A stretch of DNA of 32,208 nt from Circinella minor (taxonomy: Eukaryota; Mucoromycota; Mucoromycetes; Mucorales; Lichtheimiaceae): NCBI GenBank assembly GCA_016758965.1, contig JAEPRB010000351.1:1-32208 (forward strand), in the 5' to 3' direction. The notes below the pieces were generated by a model. That model was not told the origin of the DNA and did no database searches. It was given only the letters and a program-made list of their open reading frames with translations. Positions 1 through 10,019 of this stretch are shown one piece after another; the stretch's first letter is position 1; each line of letters opens with the position of its first letter. A program made the position numbers and the translations under genes.

Positions 1-383
1 TTTCATAAACCAGGGAAAATCTTACTGTGGTTGTGACCTGCAGAAGACCCCGAGTGGTTAATGAAGGAGCCTCTAGGAGGGTTGCGATCTCTCCAGTTGC
101 TCATCATTAGCTGCACATTTCTATTTTTTTTTCATAAACCAGGGAAAATCTTACTGTGGTTGTGACCTGCAGAAGACCCCGAGTGGTTAATGAAGGAGCC
201 TCTAGGAGGGTTGCGATCTCTCCAGTTGCTCATCATTAGCTGCACATTTCTATTTTATTTTTTCATAAACCAGGGAAAATCTTACTGTGGTTGTGACCTG
301 CAGAAGACCCCGAGTGGTTAATGAAGGAGCCTCTAGGAGGGTTGTGATCTCTCCAGTTGCTCATCATTAGCTGCGGATTTCTA
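1..383. repeat. Tandem repeat, three copies of ~130 bp, cut by the left window edge
   Basis: Three near-identical units start at 1, 130 and 261. Each opens with TTTCATAAACCAGGG and closes with a short T-run. Copy 3 differs from the first two by a few substitutions (GTTGTGATC for GTTGCGATC, CTGCGGATT for CTGCACATT). The array starts at base 1, so it probably continues outside the window. On the minus strand each copy carries an identical-length 105-nt open frame (3-107, 132-236, 263-367) that starts ATGATGAGC and encodes a 34-residue peptide starting MMSNWRDR. It also carries a consensus-like 5' splice site (CACA|GTAAGA) and, at the unit junction, a possible acceptor (GTGCAG or TCCGCAG). This suggests tandem copies of a leftward-transcribed first exon plus intron, but there is no branch site and I do not recognise the peptide. 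The repeat itself is certain; its meaning is not. Confidence 0.93.
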
Positions 384-1214
384 CTTTCATATCTTACAAA
401 ATGAATGGATTTACCGAGCTTTTTCTTTTTCTTTTTGTAGAATCACTGATGGTATGTCAAGATCATGTGGAAGTTTTTAACCAAGACTGGAAGGATTTAA
501 TCAAATGGTATTGGAAGAGTATGGATGGAAGCTTAAATAGCTATTCTTAAAATGCATAATAACACAGCCTCCTAACTAGTTTATTCTATTTCTCTATTTG
601 TGTTTTATTACATATTTGTAATTTCAATAAATATAAAGCAACACTCAGATACTATTCTGGGTGAACACATTTTCTTCCATAAAAAAAAATGTCGACTCTG
701 AAGAGTTATCGTTGAATTAAAAAAAAAAACAATCATCATTGTCGCTCTTTATACTATCTATATCTTTTATCCCAATCTTAATATGTTAGCAAGCTCAGAA
801 AAACTGTTCGAGCAATCAGATAAAGCATAGCTCCCACTCTTATCTTAACTAAGTCTCCTAGTCTCTTGAAAACTCCTGGTCAACTTCAAAAACAAAAAAA
901 AAACTTCGGAGCATACAAAGAAACCATCAAAACTGGATTTATCATCACACACACAAATGTGAACATATAAATAACATATATTTATATAAAAATATTATTT
1001 TCCAGGGGGTTTTTTTTTTCTTTCTTTTTCTTTTTCTTTGCTTGTTGACCATACGGTTTTTTTTTCTTGTGCGCTACCTTTTTTTTTTTTTGGCGAATCC
1101 GATTTTTGTGATGGTGAGCCATTCCAAGCAACTTCAATCTATTGGAATGGGAAGGTGCTGAAGATTTCACTTACAAGCAAAAAGGTGGAAGAAAAAAAAA
1201 AGAAAAGCAGTTTT
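384..1214. other. AT-rich spacer with homopolymer tracts
   Basis: Apart from the possible exon at 441-549, I see no supportable gene. The stretch holds runs of A or T of 8 to 11 nt, and a pyrimidine-rich block at 1008-1040. Open frames over the T-tracts are low-complexity Lys/Phe artefacts. A frame entering the minisatellite from about 1131 reads into the DSKYNGYNL repeat described next and may be a remnant of the same decayed coding sequence. Confidence 0.5.
441..549 (+). other. Possible 3'-terminal exon of a gene lying mostly to the left
   Basis: A polypyrimidine run ending TTTTTGTAG at about 440 looks like an intron acceptor. An open frame follows, reading approximately SLMVCQDHVEVFNQDWKDLI and onwards, and ends at a TAA at 547-549. 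An AATAAATATAAA string at about 626 could act as a polyadenylation signal. I do not recognise the peptide and no upstream donor or exon can be identified in the window. It may be a degenerate or chance frame; the call rests only on the acceptor, the open frame and the poly(A)-like signal. Confidence 0.25.
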
Positions 1215-1791
1215 GACTCAAAATATAATGGCTACAACCTTGGCGCAAGTTTGGAATAGGGAATTGCTACGGACACAATTTTATATGATTACATTGTATC
1301 CGGTCATTTATACAGTTATTATCGTTATAAAACTTGAAAACGTTTATGGGACTTATATTAGCAGTTCAACGTTCTATGATAACAGTCAATATCTCTTATG
1401 CTTTCTTACTACTATACCCATTATGTACTCAAGTGGGAGTTATAGTCCTTATGAAGACAAAACAAGCAAGATACGTGTTTATTTTAATGTTAGATATGAG
1501 CGGTTAAACAAGCGCTATTGGTGTTGATAACGCTGTTACTATAATTTATATGGTCGAAAAACTTGGTTGATAACTGTTTATTTGTGGGGTGTCCGTAAGC
1601 AAAATATGGGGTGTCCGTAGCAATTCCCTTTGGAATAACCTACATAGACTCAAAGTATAGTGGCTACAACCTTGGCACAACCTTGGAATAACCTATGGAG
1701 GCTCAAATAATAATGGCTACGTACGTACAACTTTGGCACAACCTTGGAATACCTACGTAGACTCAAAGTATAGTGGCTACAGCCTTGCCAC
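1215..1791. repeat. Degenerate minisatellite (45-60 bp units) interrupted by an inserted element
   Basis: Four related units contain ACTCAAA, TATAGTGGCTAC or a variant, AACCTTGGCACAA and TTGGAATA. They lie at 1215-1258, 1638-1690, 1691-1750 and 1751-1791. The first is separated from the other three by the element at 1259-1628. In the first, second and fourth units one frame reads D-S-K-Y-(S/N)-G-Y-(N/S)-L, so the array may once have encoded a short peptide repeat. In the present sequence the frames are broken by stops. Unit three has a TACGTACGTA insertion-like variant. Confidence 0.8.
1259..1628. mobile_element. 370-bp inverted-repeat element (MITE-like) with 9-bp target duplication
   Basis: The left end GGGAATTGCTACGGACAC (1259-1276) is perfectly inverted at 1611-1628. 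The element is flanked on both sides by TTTGGAATA (1250-1258 and 1629-1637), a perfect 9-bp direct duplication. Nine-bp duplications are typical of Mutator-like (MULE) elements, so a non-autonomous MULE derivative is the best family guess. Weaker inverted similarity continues inwards for about 90 bp (CAGTTAT, AACTTG-like blocks). At the right end the motif GGGGTGTCCGTA occurs twice. No transposase is encoded. A long frame at 1213-1527 runs across the left boundary and is not credible as a gene. Confidence 0.85.
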
Positions 1792-2110
1792 AAATAATCC
1801 AGCAGCAACAACAACAACGATATATCTTCCATTAGCAACAAGTATGATGAAGAAACTATCGGGCGAACATGCCATTTCTCAAGCTATAGAAACAGAGTCA
1901 AAAGAGATATGTGTTCGAAAAGCTGGAAGGATGTTCGGTTTGACGGAAGCCGGTGTTTGAGTGATACATAGAATACAATCCATCAATGTAATACAAACTT
2001 AATTATGGAATTGTAGTAAAGCATACTGATTTACGAACTGATGTCAAATCAACTTGGATAAATTTATACAAGATCGCTGCTAGAGAAACATAAGTCAAAG
2101 TTAATGATTA
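1733..2110 (+). pseudogene. Coding-like remnant, possibly with a transposase-type helix-turn-helix
   Basis: A frame continuing from the minisatellite reads through to a TGA at 1958-1960 and ends with residues resembling KAGRMFGLTEAGV. Such a stretch could be the helix-turn-helix seen at the start of many DNA-transposon transposases. After the stop, another frame (about 1990-2092) stays open and reads KHTDLRTDVKSTWINLYK. Two broken frames in a row suggest decayed coding sequence. The family is not recognised, and the helix-turn-helix idea is an inference from a short pattern. It could instead belong to the decayed gene just downstream. Confidence 0.3.
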
Positions 2111-2189
2111 TATAATGTATGGATAATTAATATAACAATTTCTTTTATAATATTATCGCTCACTATATCATTTTCCAATAACTTTTATT

Positions 2190-3771
2190 ATGGAAATAGA
2201 GAATTGACTGGTCGGATATAAAGAGTAAAATCCAGACAATCAAGAAAGAGAGCACTAGAAAAACCACCACTGGAAAGAAAACCCGCTCGGGAGCTTTGAT
2301 GACTGAAGCATCATTTGCCGATGTTAAGAAAAAAATATGACGATGCAATCAAGGCTGGAAAAGTATGGAAGTTGGCTAGTGGAACCATTGTCGAAGAGGT
2401 CATGAGAGATATAGCGATGAACAAGGTTTATGAACAGTAAGTAATAATAGGTCGCTGTTAAAATTGACTCCAAACCTTTTTTCCTCCACATTCTCGATTA
2501 AGAACATTTTTATTTTGTCGCCTGCTTACCGATACTTTATGCTAATCATTTTGTTGAATATAGTCCTATACATTCGATGATTATTGATCCTGATGATTCA
2601 ATATATGTTAATAAGTTCAGTGAAGAGGGTCTTGATGAAATCCGTGACTACAAGGCTGTAGAATTTGATCAACCGTTGCCGGAGAAACTCCACAACTATC
2701 TTTATTCTTTTGAAGGAATTGTAAGTGAGGTGTAATATATGCTGTATTATATTATGTAGTTAAATTAATTAAACAGTGTACTCATTTTTTTTTAAAAAAA
2801 AAATGTAGAAAACATTGCGCGACTTGAACAACAAAATCCTCATTAAAACATTTCACCCAACTGACGAGCCAGATTTGTCCTAAGCTTGGGATATATTGCA
2901 CCAGACAGTGAACATATACAATTATAATATTTTAAATGATGATTTCATTGAAGATGACATTGAGTACCGTGTGTGGTTCTTTATTGCAAAATGCTTTCTA
3001 TCCACTAAGATCCGAGCCAGCTCGTAAGTTTTTATTATGCTGCATAGCTTATTGAAGTATCTTTGGTGTTACTCATATCTGACCATGTTTTATATCTACA
3101 GTGGAAAAAAGAAATCGAAAGCATCAACTGAACGACATAACCAGAAACACAGTTAGCAGGAGATGATCAAGTGGCCCAGCAGGTCTCTGGTTGTCAACAA
3201 GACTTGAAATACGTTTACCTTGGTCATGAAACAATGTTGCAGCAAGGACTGTAAATCACTCAGGGCTGTAACTTTACAGCCCACAGTTTTTACAGAAAAG
3301 TTGGTGCAGCAGTGGTTGTACATAACGTGGGCTGTAAAATTAAAACCATGGACATTGAAAGTTGGTTTTATTTGATGGGGACGAAAACAGAACGAAAGAA
3401 TTGTATGAAACGAGGATTAGAAGCATCAAGATGTTAAAGTATCTTTTTTTTTCATCATTGATTAACGCTTTCCTAACGCACCGTCCATAAATTCAAAAAA
3501 AACTGTAGCCTTTAATCATATCCGGTAAGAGACAATGATGCTATATTAATACGAATATGTTTAAACCTTGTTTGCTTAATAAAAAAATACTTTTCATCTA
3601 TTAGGCTTTCATATTAATGTTATTGTTATGGATAGTCCTGATAGATCTGTTTGTCGCTTAACCTATTCTAAACATGCCGAATTTCCCACTGACCCGTCAT
3701 TATTATGTATAGAGCAAGTGGTCCCTAATCATAGAATTAGTTTACCGCGTGCGTCTTTATTTACTTGAAAC
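2190..3771 (+). pseudogene. Decayed multi-exon protein-coding gene of unknown family
   Basis: A chain of open segments joined by good splice sites is visible. Segment A is about 2194-2436 (DWSDIKSKIQTIKKES onwards, ending at GTAAGTAA). Segment B is about 2565-2720 (IHSMIIDPDDSIYVNKFSEE, ending at GTAAGTGAGG). Segment C is about 2809-3022 (ending at TC|GTAAG). Segment D starts near 3102 and reads GKKKSKASTERHNQKHS before a stop. A distal segment after an acceptor at about 3604 reads FHINVIVMDSPDRSVCRLTY and ends at a TGA near 3769. The gene is broken by a frameshift in an A-run at about 2327-2335, an in-frame TAA at 2881-2883 and a stop after segment D. The pattern resembles lineage-expanded uncharacterised Mucorales proteins, but that likeness is from memory and not tested. 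No function is assigned. Confidence 0.6.
3264..3338. repeat. Segment with two competing inverted repeats
   Basis: GGGCTGTAA and TTACAGCCC (3264-3283) form a 9-bp inverted repeat with a 2-base gap. The right arm also pairs as TTTACAGCCCAC (3273-3284) with GTGGGCTGTAAA (3327-3338), a perfect 12-bp inverted repeat enclosing 42 bases. The same central sequence can therefore join either of two hairpins. It lies inside the decayed gene region and may be a tiny foldback insertion. Confidence 0.7.
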
Positions 3772-4173
3772 AATGGATGCGATCGAGAGGGTGACCAAAA
3801 AATCGTTTCGGCAGGTCGTAAAAAAAAAAAAAGAAAAGAGCGTTGATTCCATCTGCGATCCTTTCTCCCCAAGACAACATACCATCATCGTCATCACCAA
3901 GCACTGCCAGTAGTGACAATGATAATGGTAGAACCAAATAAATGGCACTAAATCAAGTAAAAAGGCATGATAGAGTTGAATGACACCTCAATACCCATTT
4001 ACTTATTTCATCATTATCATTCCTTCGTACCGTAAGTATGCATCATTTCTGAAAACACAAGAATCACATGACTCATTTTAGATGGTAGATTGTAAACCGA
4101 CCAAATTATAATTTACTTGTTCATTATATCTCGTATTATCCATACGCAAAAAAAAATAAATAACCAAGACATA
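3772..4173. other. Spacer without recognisable gene
   Basis: About 400 bp between the decayed gene and the next inverted-repeat element. It holds a 12-nt A-run at 3821-3832 and a minus-strand frame at 3757-3948 with no recognisable domain. I see nothing else supportable. Confidence 0.5.
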
Positions 4174-5216
4174 GGGTGTATTTCACTTATAACTGCCAAA
4201 ATCGAGAAATTGTCATTTAGAACACCGCTACTATATATAGTAAATAAATTATGTTTATCGTGTAACGAAAGTAGGGAAAAAATCTTTGATCAGTGATGCT
4301 AATATGGGGATATGAAGTGGGAAACACGAATATGAAGTATATTTCCTAGAAGAGAATTTCTTAACTAAATCAGCTGCTTCATTGATTGAAATTCTTTGTA
4401 TATATGCAATTCAAAAGATTACGCTCTATAAAAAAAAGCATTGAACTACAGTTGGATTTAATTGATAGGGGAAAGTCTAATAAAAAAAAAACCCAGCCAA
4501 GTATTGTCTGAAAGCTTGAAATGATTAACCACTGTTAACTTATACTGGTCGTTTTTCTGCTCCAGTATCTCTTAATCTAGTTGCATTTGCAGTAGTATTT
4601 TTGATCGCATTCAAATATATGACTTGCATCTTCTGCACTTTTATAAAGAGCTGTTTTCTTTTCGCAGAGATCAGGCTATTATAAGTTATAAGGCTATTAT
4701 AAGGCTATGTAGTAGATGTTTTACACAACAATTATTATCATCCTTGTATCTGCATGTCACTTCGTTTTCGGTTTCTTTCTAGGACTGGAGCATGGTGATC
4801 GAACTAAAGCCTAATAGATCCTTTCAAAATTAGTTTTATGTATATTTTCAAAATAGCCCCTTTTTCTTTTCTTCACATTTTCAGTATATCGGATATATAT
4901 GCCCCATTCAATCATTTCACCGTTGTAAGATGGATATACTAACCCACACAGTACTTGAAGTTGCACATTGGATTTATATGTTTCTGCTTCGAAGATTTTG
5001 TGTAACACTGCTAAAATTGAGCTTCACCGATCAACTTTGACAACCTTCAGCTTCGTCACAGCTTTTTTTTTTTTGGGAAGCTAATCCATAATAAATGTTT
5101 TAAATATGCATAAAAATATATGTTATCGATTAAAAAGTCAAAATATTTAGTTTGCATGTTTCTGAAGCTCTCTAAATTTGAGGTAAAATCCTGGCGGCTA
5201 TAAGTGAAATACACCC
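4174..5216. mobile_element. ~1.04-kb non-autonomous element with 24-bp inverted ends and TA duplication
   Basis: The ends at 4174-4197 (GGGTGTATTTCACTTATAAC then TGCC) and 5193-5216 (its inverse) match in 22 of 24 positions. Both ends are flanked by TA (4172-4173 and 5217-5218), as expected for Tc1/mariner-type insertion. No transposase is visible inside; the only notable frame (4811-5008, minus) has no recognisable motif. A short internal direct repeat (AGGCTATTATAAG) lies at about 4670-4706. Family assignment to Tc1/mariner is inferred from the TA duplication only. Confidence 0.75.
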
Positions 5217-5218
5217 TA

Positions 5219-6780
5219 AAGCTATATAATTCATATCATGTTGTCCAAATTGATAATAATTTTAACAGCCAAATTATAAAAAATTTCCCTACGCTTCCAA
5301 AAATGTAAAAAACGTCGCGCCAAAGTAAAAAACACATCTTTTCCACTCAATGTGATAGTTCTCCTCCCCCCAACGCAAAGTTGAAAAAAAAAAACTCAGT
5401 GGCAAATCATAGGAAAGATCCGCATAATGTTAAATGCTTATCATAAAATAATCCGAGTGGGCGGACAATATAATTATTTGAGGGTGTGGGGGGGTAAAGA
5501 AAAGGCGGGGGGAGGGGTTATTTTCGGCAACGACCGAATAAAAAAAAATAAAGTTATACATTTTTAACGCATCTGAAAAATCATGCCAACACATTCGTTG
5601 GCTATTGCGTGGGAAACGAATTTTTATAAGATAGATGATAAGATAAAAAAAAAATAACAATTGAAAATAACATAATAAACATCCCCACCCTCTCTCTCCT
5701 TCTTTTCTAATTAACATTTGACATAGGACAATACATATATTTATATACAAACCCTCATTCTTGTTGTAATAAGTTTTAGTGAAACTTGATAGCTATTCAA
5801 ACAATTTTGAATGTATATTACGCAATGGTTATTACAGTACACTCAACAATGAATTGAATAATATAAATTATCCGAAATACAATAAAAACATTGATGCATA
5901 ATATTCTTGTTTTTTAAAATAAAAAAGATTGAAATATAAAAAACAAAAATGGAAATTAGAGAGACGCGCAACTCGACACTGAAGTTGCATCATTTCGAAT
6001 ATTCTTAATTTGTTAAAATATAACTGGTGGGGAGGGGAGGGGAGGGGGGGCTTTTCCCAATTTATGTTAAATCAGGGTACTTAATAATTATATTCCTTGT
6101 ATAATAAATTATATATATTTAATCTTGTAGAATTCAAAAAAGTAAAATACTAATAGTTTAAAAATCGAATATCTTTTTTAAAAAAAAGAGTATTTTTTAG
6201 TCTTACTTTTTTTTTAGAGGGGAGAATATAAATTTCTTCCTCTTCCTTTTTTAATCGATCCCAAAGAACTGGCATTGAATAAAAATATTATTATTATTTT
6301 CTTTGGTTCGGATCAAGTAGCTAATTGGGTAAAATCCTGTCAAACTATTTTACTTCTTGTCGGACACTCGTGCGAAATTTCATGTCGCAACGTACCGTTT
6401 ATTCTATTCGTGCGGATGATAAAAAGAACAAGCAAAAAAAAAAACCTATTTACTTTAAAGAAAAAAAATTCTGTCATCTTTATATAAAAAGGACAACAAA
6501 AAGAAAGAAAAAAAAAAAAAGTGGAGTTACCTTTTGAAACTAAAACATTTTTTATTTGATATTCTAAACTTTTTTCTAATTCTTTTTTTTTTTTCTAAAC
6601 ACTCTTTTTTTGTTTCTTTTTGTTTTTCTTTACATTTCGAGGCAACCTTTTTTTTTTTAATATATTAAAAAGAATAACAACAATCCGGGTCTCTGGCCAC
6701 AACGACAATTTTTTTTTAAATTATCAACTCCATCTCCTCCCCCCCTTTTTTTTTATATAAACTTTTATATACCCACTGCA
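5219..6780. other. Upstream intergenic region of the permease, with G-rich tracts
   Basis: About 1.56 kb of AT-rich sequence with no credible gene. It contains G-run clusters at 5481-5518 and 6029-6050; the latter is four G-runs separated by single A residues and can form a G-quadruplex on the plus strand. Long T- and A-runs cluster from 6400 to 6760. A TATATAA at 6754 lies 27 bp before the permease ATG, which is close for a TATA box; it may just be AT-rich leader. Confidence 0.5.
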
Positions 6781-8699
6781 ATGAATAACGAGAAAACAGC
6801 AGCGGATACAAAATCAGAATATTTTGCTCAATCTATTGAGATTGCAGAAAGTATTGGAGCTTCTACTACTAATCCAAATGGTGGTCAAAAACGTGAATTG
6901 AAACGTGGTTTAAAAGCACGTCATATTCAAATGATTGCCCTTGGTGGCACTATTGGTAAATTTTTTATCTATTACTTTTTCTTTTTAAAAAAAAAAAATG
7001 ATATCTTTTACTACAATGAAATCATATGAGATTAATTTTATATATTATTATTATTATTATTATTAGGTACGGGTCTTTTTATGGCCTCTGGTAAAGCTAT
7101 TACAAATGGTGGTCCTGGTGGTGCATTAGTTGCCTAGTAAGTAACCTAGATATAATATTATTATTATTATTTAAAAAAAAAAAAAGATGGAAATTTTTTA
7201 TTGATAACCCGATTTTTTTTTATTATTCTTTAGTGGCGTACTTGGTTTCCTTGTTTTCTGTGTTATGATGAGTTTAGGTGAAATGGCAGCTTATATTCCT
7301 GTAGCTGGTAGTTTTGCTCATTTCGCAACTCGTTTCGCTGATCCTTCTCTTGGCTTTTGTGTTGGCTGGGTCTATTGGGCCAACTGGGCCGTTGGTGTCG
7401 CTGTCGAATTGACTGGTGTGGCAATGTTAATGGAATTTTGGCTACCTGATTTTCCAAGTGTTGTCTGGTCCGTTATTTGTCTTGTCATCCTAGTTATTAT
7501 TAATGTTTTCTCTGTTAAGGGCTATGGTGAAATTGAGTAAGTAAAAAAAAAGAACATAACCTCTCTCTCTTCATTTTTTATTTTTATTAACTTTTTTATT
7601 TTTTTTCATTAGATATTGGTTCTCTTTCATTAAAGTTCTCATTGTTATCATCTTTATCATTGTCGGTTTTTGTGTTGTTACCGGTACCGCTGGCGGTGAC
7701 TACATCGGTGTACGCAATTTCCATCTCGAAGGAGGTGCTTTTCCTAATGGATTCATGGGCTTTTTCAATGTATTATTAACTGCTGCCTTTTCATTCAATG
7801 GTGTTGAAATTGTTGCTATTGCTGCTGGTGAAGCTCAAGATCCTCATCGTACTGTTCCTAATGCCGTTAAGCAAGTCTTTTATCGTATTGTTCTCTTTTA
7901 TATCATGTCCATTCTTGTGATTGGTCTCTGTATTCCATATACTGATTCCAACTTATTGGCTGGTAGTGATGATATTTCTGTCAGTCCATTTACTTTGGTT
8001 TTCAAATTAGCTGGTGCTGAATGGGCTGCTCATTTAATGAATGCCATTATTTTAGTCACTATGATTAGTGCTGGTAATTCTGGTGTTTATTCTTCCAGTA
8101 GAACTTTATTGGCATTAGCTGAAAATGGCAATGCACCCAAATTCTTCACTCGTTTAAATCGATGGGGTGTTCCTCTTTGGAGTGTTCTTGCTAGTTGTTT
8201 AATTGGTTGTTTGGCCTTTTTGACATCCTTGTTTAGTTCGGGTGTTGTCTTTACTTGGTTAACCAATTTAACTTCAGTAGCTGGTTTAATTACTTGGGTT
8301 TCTATTTCAATTACTCATATTCGTTTCCGTATGGGCTTTAACCGTCAAGAAGTAGATCGAGATCAATTACCTTATAGAGCTCCATTCTTCCCATTCACAG
8401 ATGTATTTGTTATCGTTATTGGTGTCATTGTTATCTTTGGTCAAGGTTATCATTCTTTTGAACAACCCATTGTAGCATCTGAAGTGATTGCTTCTTATAT
8501 TGGTGTTATTTTTGCCGTTGTTCTTTATTTTGGTCATAAGATTATTATGCGTCCTGCATTTAATAAGACGATGGAAATGGATTTTACAAGTGGTACAATT
8601 CATATTGATCATCTTAAACAAGCTGAAGAAAAAGTTGCATTAAAAAATCTTCCTTTGAAAAAACGTATCATTAAAATCCTGTACAACTATTTTGTATAA
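6781..8699 (+). CDS. Amino acid permease, basic-amino-acid (lysine-type) branch of the APC superfamily
   Basis: Proton-coupled plasma-membrane amino acid importer of the YAT/AAT type. The exons are 6781-6955, 7067-7136, 7234-7536 and 7613-8699; joined they give 544 residues with frame kept at every junction. After a hydrophilic N-terminus (about 45 residues, ending RELKRGLKARHIQMI) comes the signature of transmembrane segment 1, ALGGTIGTGLFMASGKA, then GGPGGALVAY and a series of hydrophobic segments consistent with twelve helices. The segments YWFSFIKVLIVIIFIIVG, SFNGVEIVAIAAGEAQDP, VSPFTLVFKLAG, AGNSGVYSSSRTLLALAENG and DQLPYRAPFFPF follow the pattern of lysine permeases (LysP/Lyp1-like), so lysine or arginine is the likeliest substrate; this is an inference. 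Introns 1 and 3 interrupt at phases 1 and 2 with GTAAAT and GTAAGT donors. The ATG is the first in frame and precedes the conserved core. The flanks are repeat islands, with no linked pathway gene. Confidence 0.93.
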
Positions 8700-9658
8700 T
8701 AAAAACAAATCCCTTCCCTTCCCCTCTCTCTCCATCACCACCACCGAAAAAAACAAAAAAAGAAATTTCAACATTTACCCTAATATAATCAATCTCTCCT
8801 CGTCTAAATCTCATCTCTTCACCCTGCCTCTATAAATTTTTTTTTTTTGTTAATTTTTCTTCTTTCTTTCATTATTTTTCATTCATGTATTTAGCTCAAC
8901 CTGTACATTATTTATTTATCTTTATATCTTTATTATTACTATTATATATATATATATTAAAAAAAAGTATTTTATTTATTATTTATTAACACTAGTATAT
9001 ATATATATATATCCATTTATATAATGATGGTTTTGTGATTATTATTATTATAAATATCGTATATATTTATAATCATTACGTATAAAGCTTACGTATTCAT
9101 TGAATTTCTTCTTTTTTTCTACTTCTACGTGCTTCTTTTATATAAAAGAGTTGTAAAAATCTATCAAGTGAAACTTTCAAAAGAATAGAAGTTTCAGTTC
9201 AGCATATATTTTACACATGAAATAAGACTATCTTTTTGAAATAGTGAAGTGTTCAATGTGTGATTGATGTACTTCATATAAAGATATAAAATAAAGAAGA
9301 AATAATATACTATGTAATTGTATTTGAATAATAAAATCGTAAGAAATAGAATAGAAATATGGGTTCTGGGAGTTCTTATATTCAGGAATATTACGTCTGA
9401 ATCCACAAAAGAGAAATCATATAATGAGTTTAGAAGGCTTTATGCTCAAAGAAAACTATTGTCGGGTCAATTATTTAATTATTAAAAGACTAAAAGATCT
9501 AACGGTAAAAATAAAACTGAAAAGATTTTTCTTTGAAATAATTTAGAGGTATTTATACTATTTAGCAATGCCAGAAATGTGTCTTTGCTTTGCCAGAAAT
9601 GTGGCATTGGATAAGCCAATAAGATCACGTAATGAGGCTGTTTGTGACATAATAATAC

Positions 9659-9711
<53 letters not shown>

Positions 9712-10019
9712 TGATGATGATGATGACACAGTAACGACAATAATATTGATACAAATACTTTTAATTTTTGGTACGTTGTTACGATAGACATGATTCAGTT
9801 TTATATCCTATTTTAACATATATCGTCCCACTCTCTCTTTTACTATCATGACATATAAAATACTTTCCATCAATATGCACAATAGTACGTAACGTTGATG
9901 AACTTTTATAATTATATTTTTTTATTATTCTTCTCATACATAACACTCATTTTATACAATACTCTTAAATTTCATGATCATCTCATCTCTATTACCTTTA
10001 TATATATATATAAGTCGAT
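8700..10019. other. Permease 3' flank and AT-rich spacer
   Basis: It starts with a pyrimidine-rich stretch likely to include the permease 3' untranslated region (AATAAAAAC overlaps the stop). It continues with TA-rich microsatellites near 8944-8957 and 8996-9011, and no supportable gene. Frames over the trinucleotide repeat at 9659-9726 are artefacts. Confidence 0.5.
9659..9726. repeat. Microsatellite (AAT)n running into (GAT)n
   Basis: About seventeen perfect AAT/TAA units are followed without interruption by about six GAT/TGA units, ending at TGATGACAC. It is a compound trinucleotide repeat, likely length-variable. It generates long Ile or Tyr homopolymer frames on the minus strand that should not be taken for genes. 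Confidence 0.95.

Noticed and set aside
1..383. CRISPR-like array
   Set aside because: Units are contiguous ~130-bp copies without variable spacers, in a eukaryotic genome.
1213..1527. 104-codon open frame on the plus strand
   Set aside because: It begins in a minisatellite unit and crosses the left boundary of the 370-bp inserted element, so it joins two unrelated sequences and has no recognisable domain.
4811..5008. 65-codon minus-strand frame inside the 1.04-kb element
   Set aside because: Considered as a transposase remnant, but it shows no DDE or helix-turn-helix pattern and no extension in neighbouring frames.
7263..7457. Minus-strand frame opposite permease exon 3
   Set aside because: It is an antisense shadow of the strongly conserved permease coding sequence.
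9482..9791. Two minus-strand frames of 77 and 90 codons
   Set aside because: They are produced by the AAT/GAT microsatellite and consist largely of Ile, Tyr or His homopolymer.
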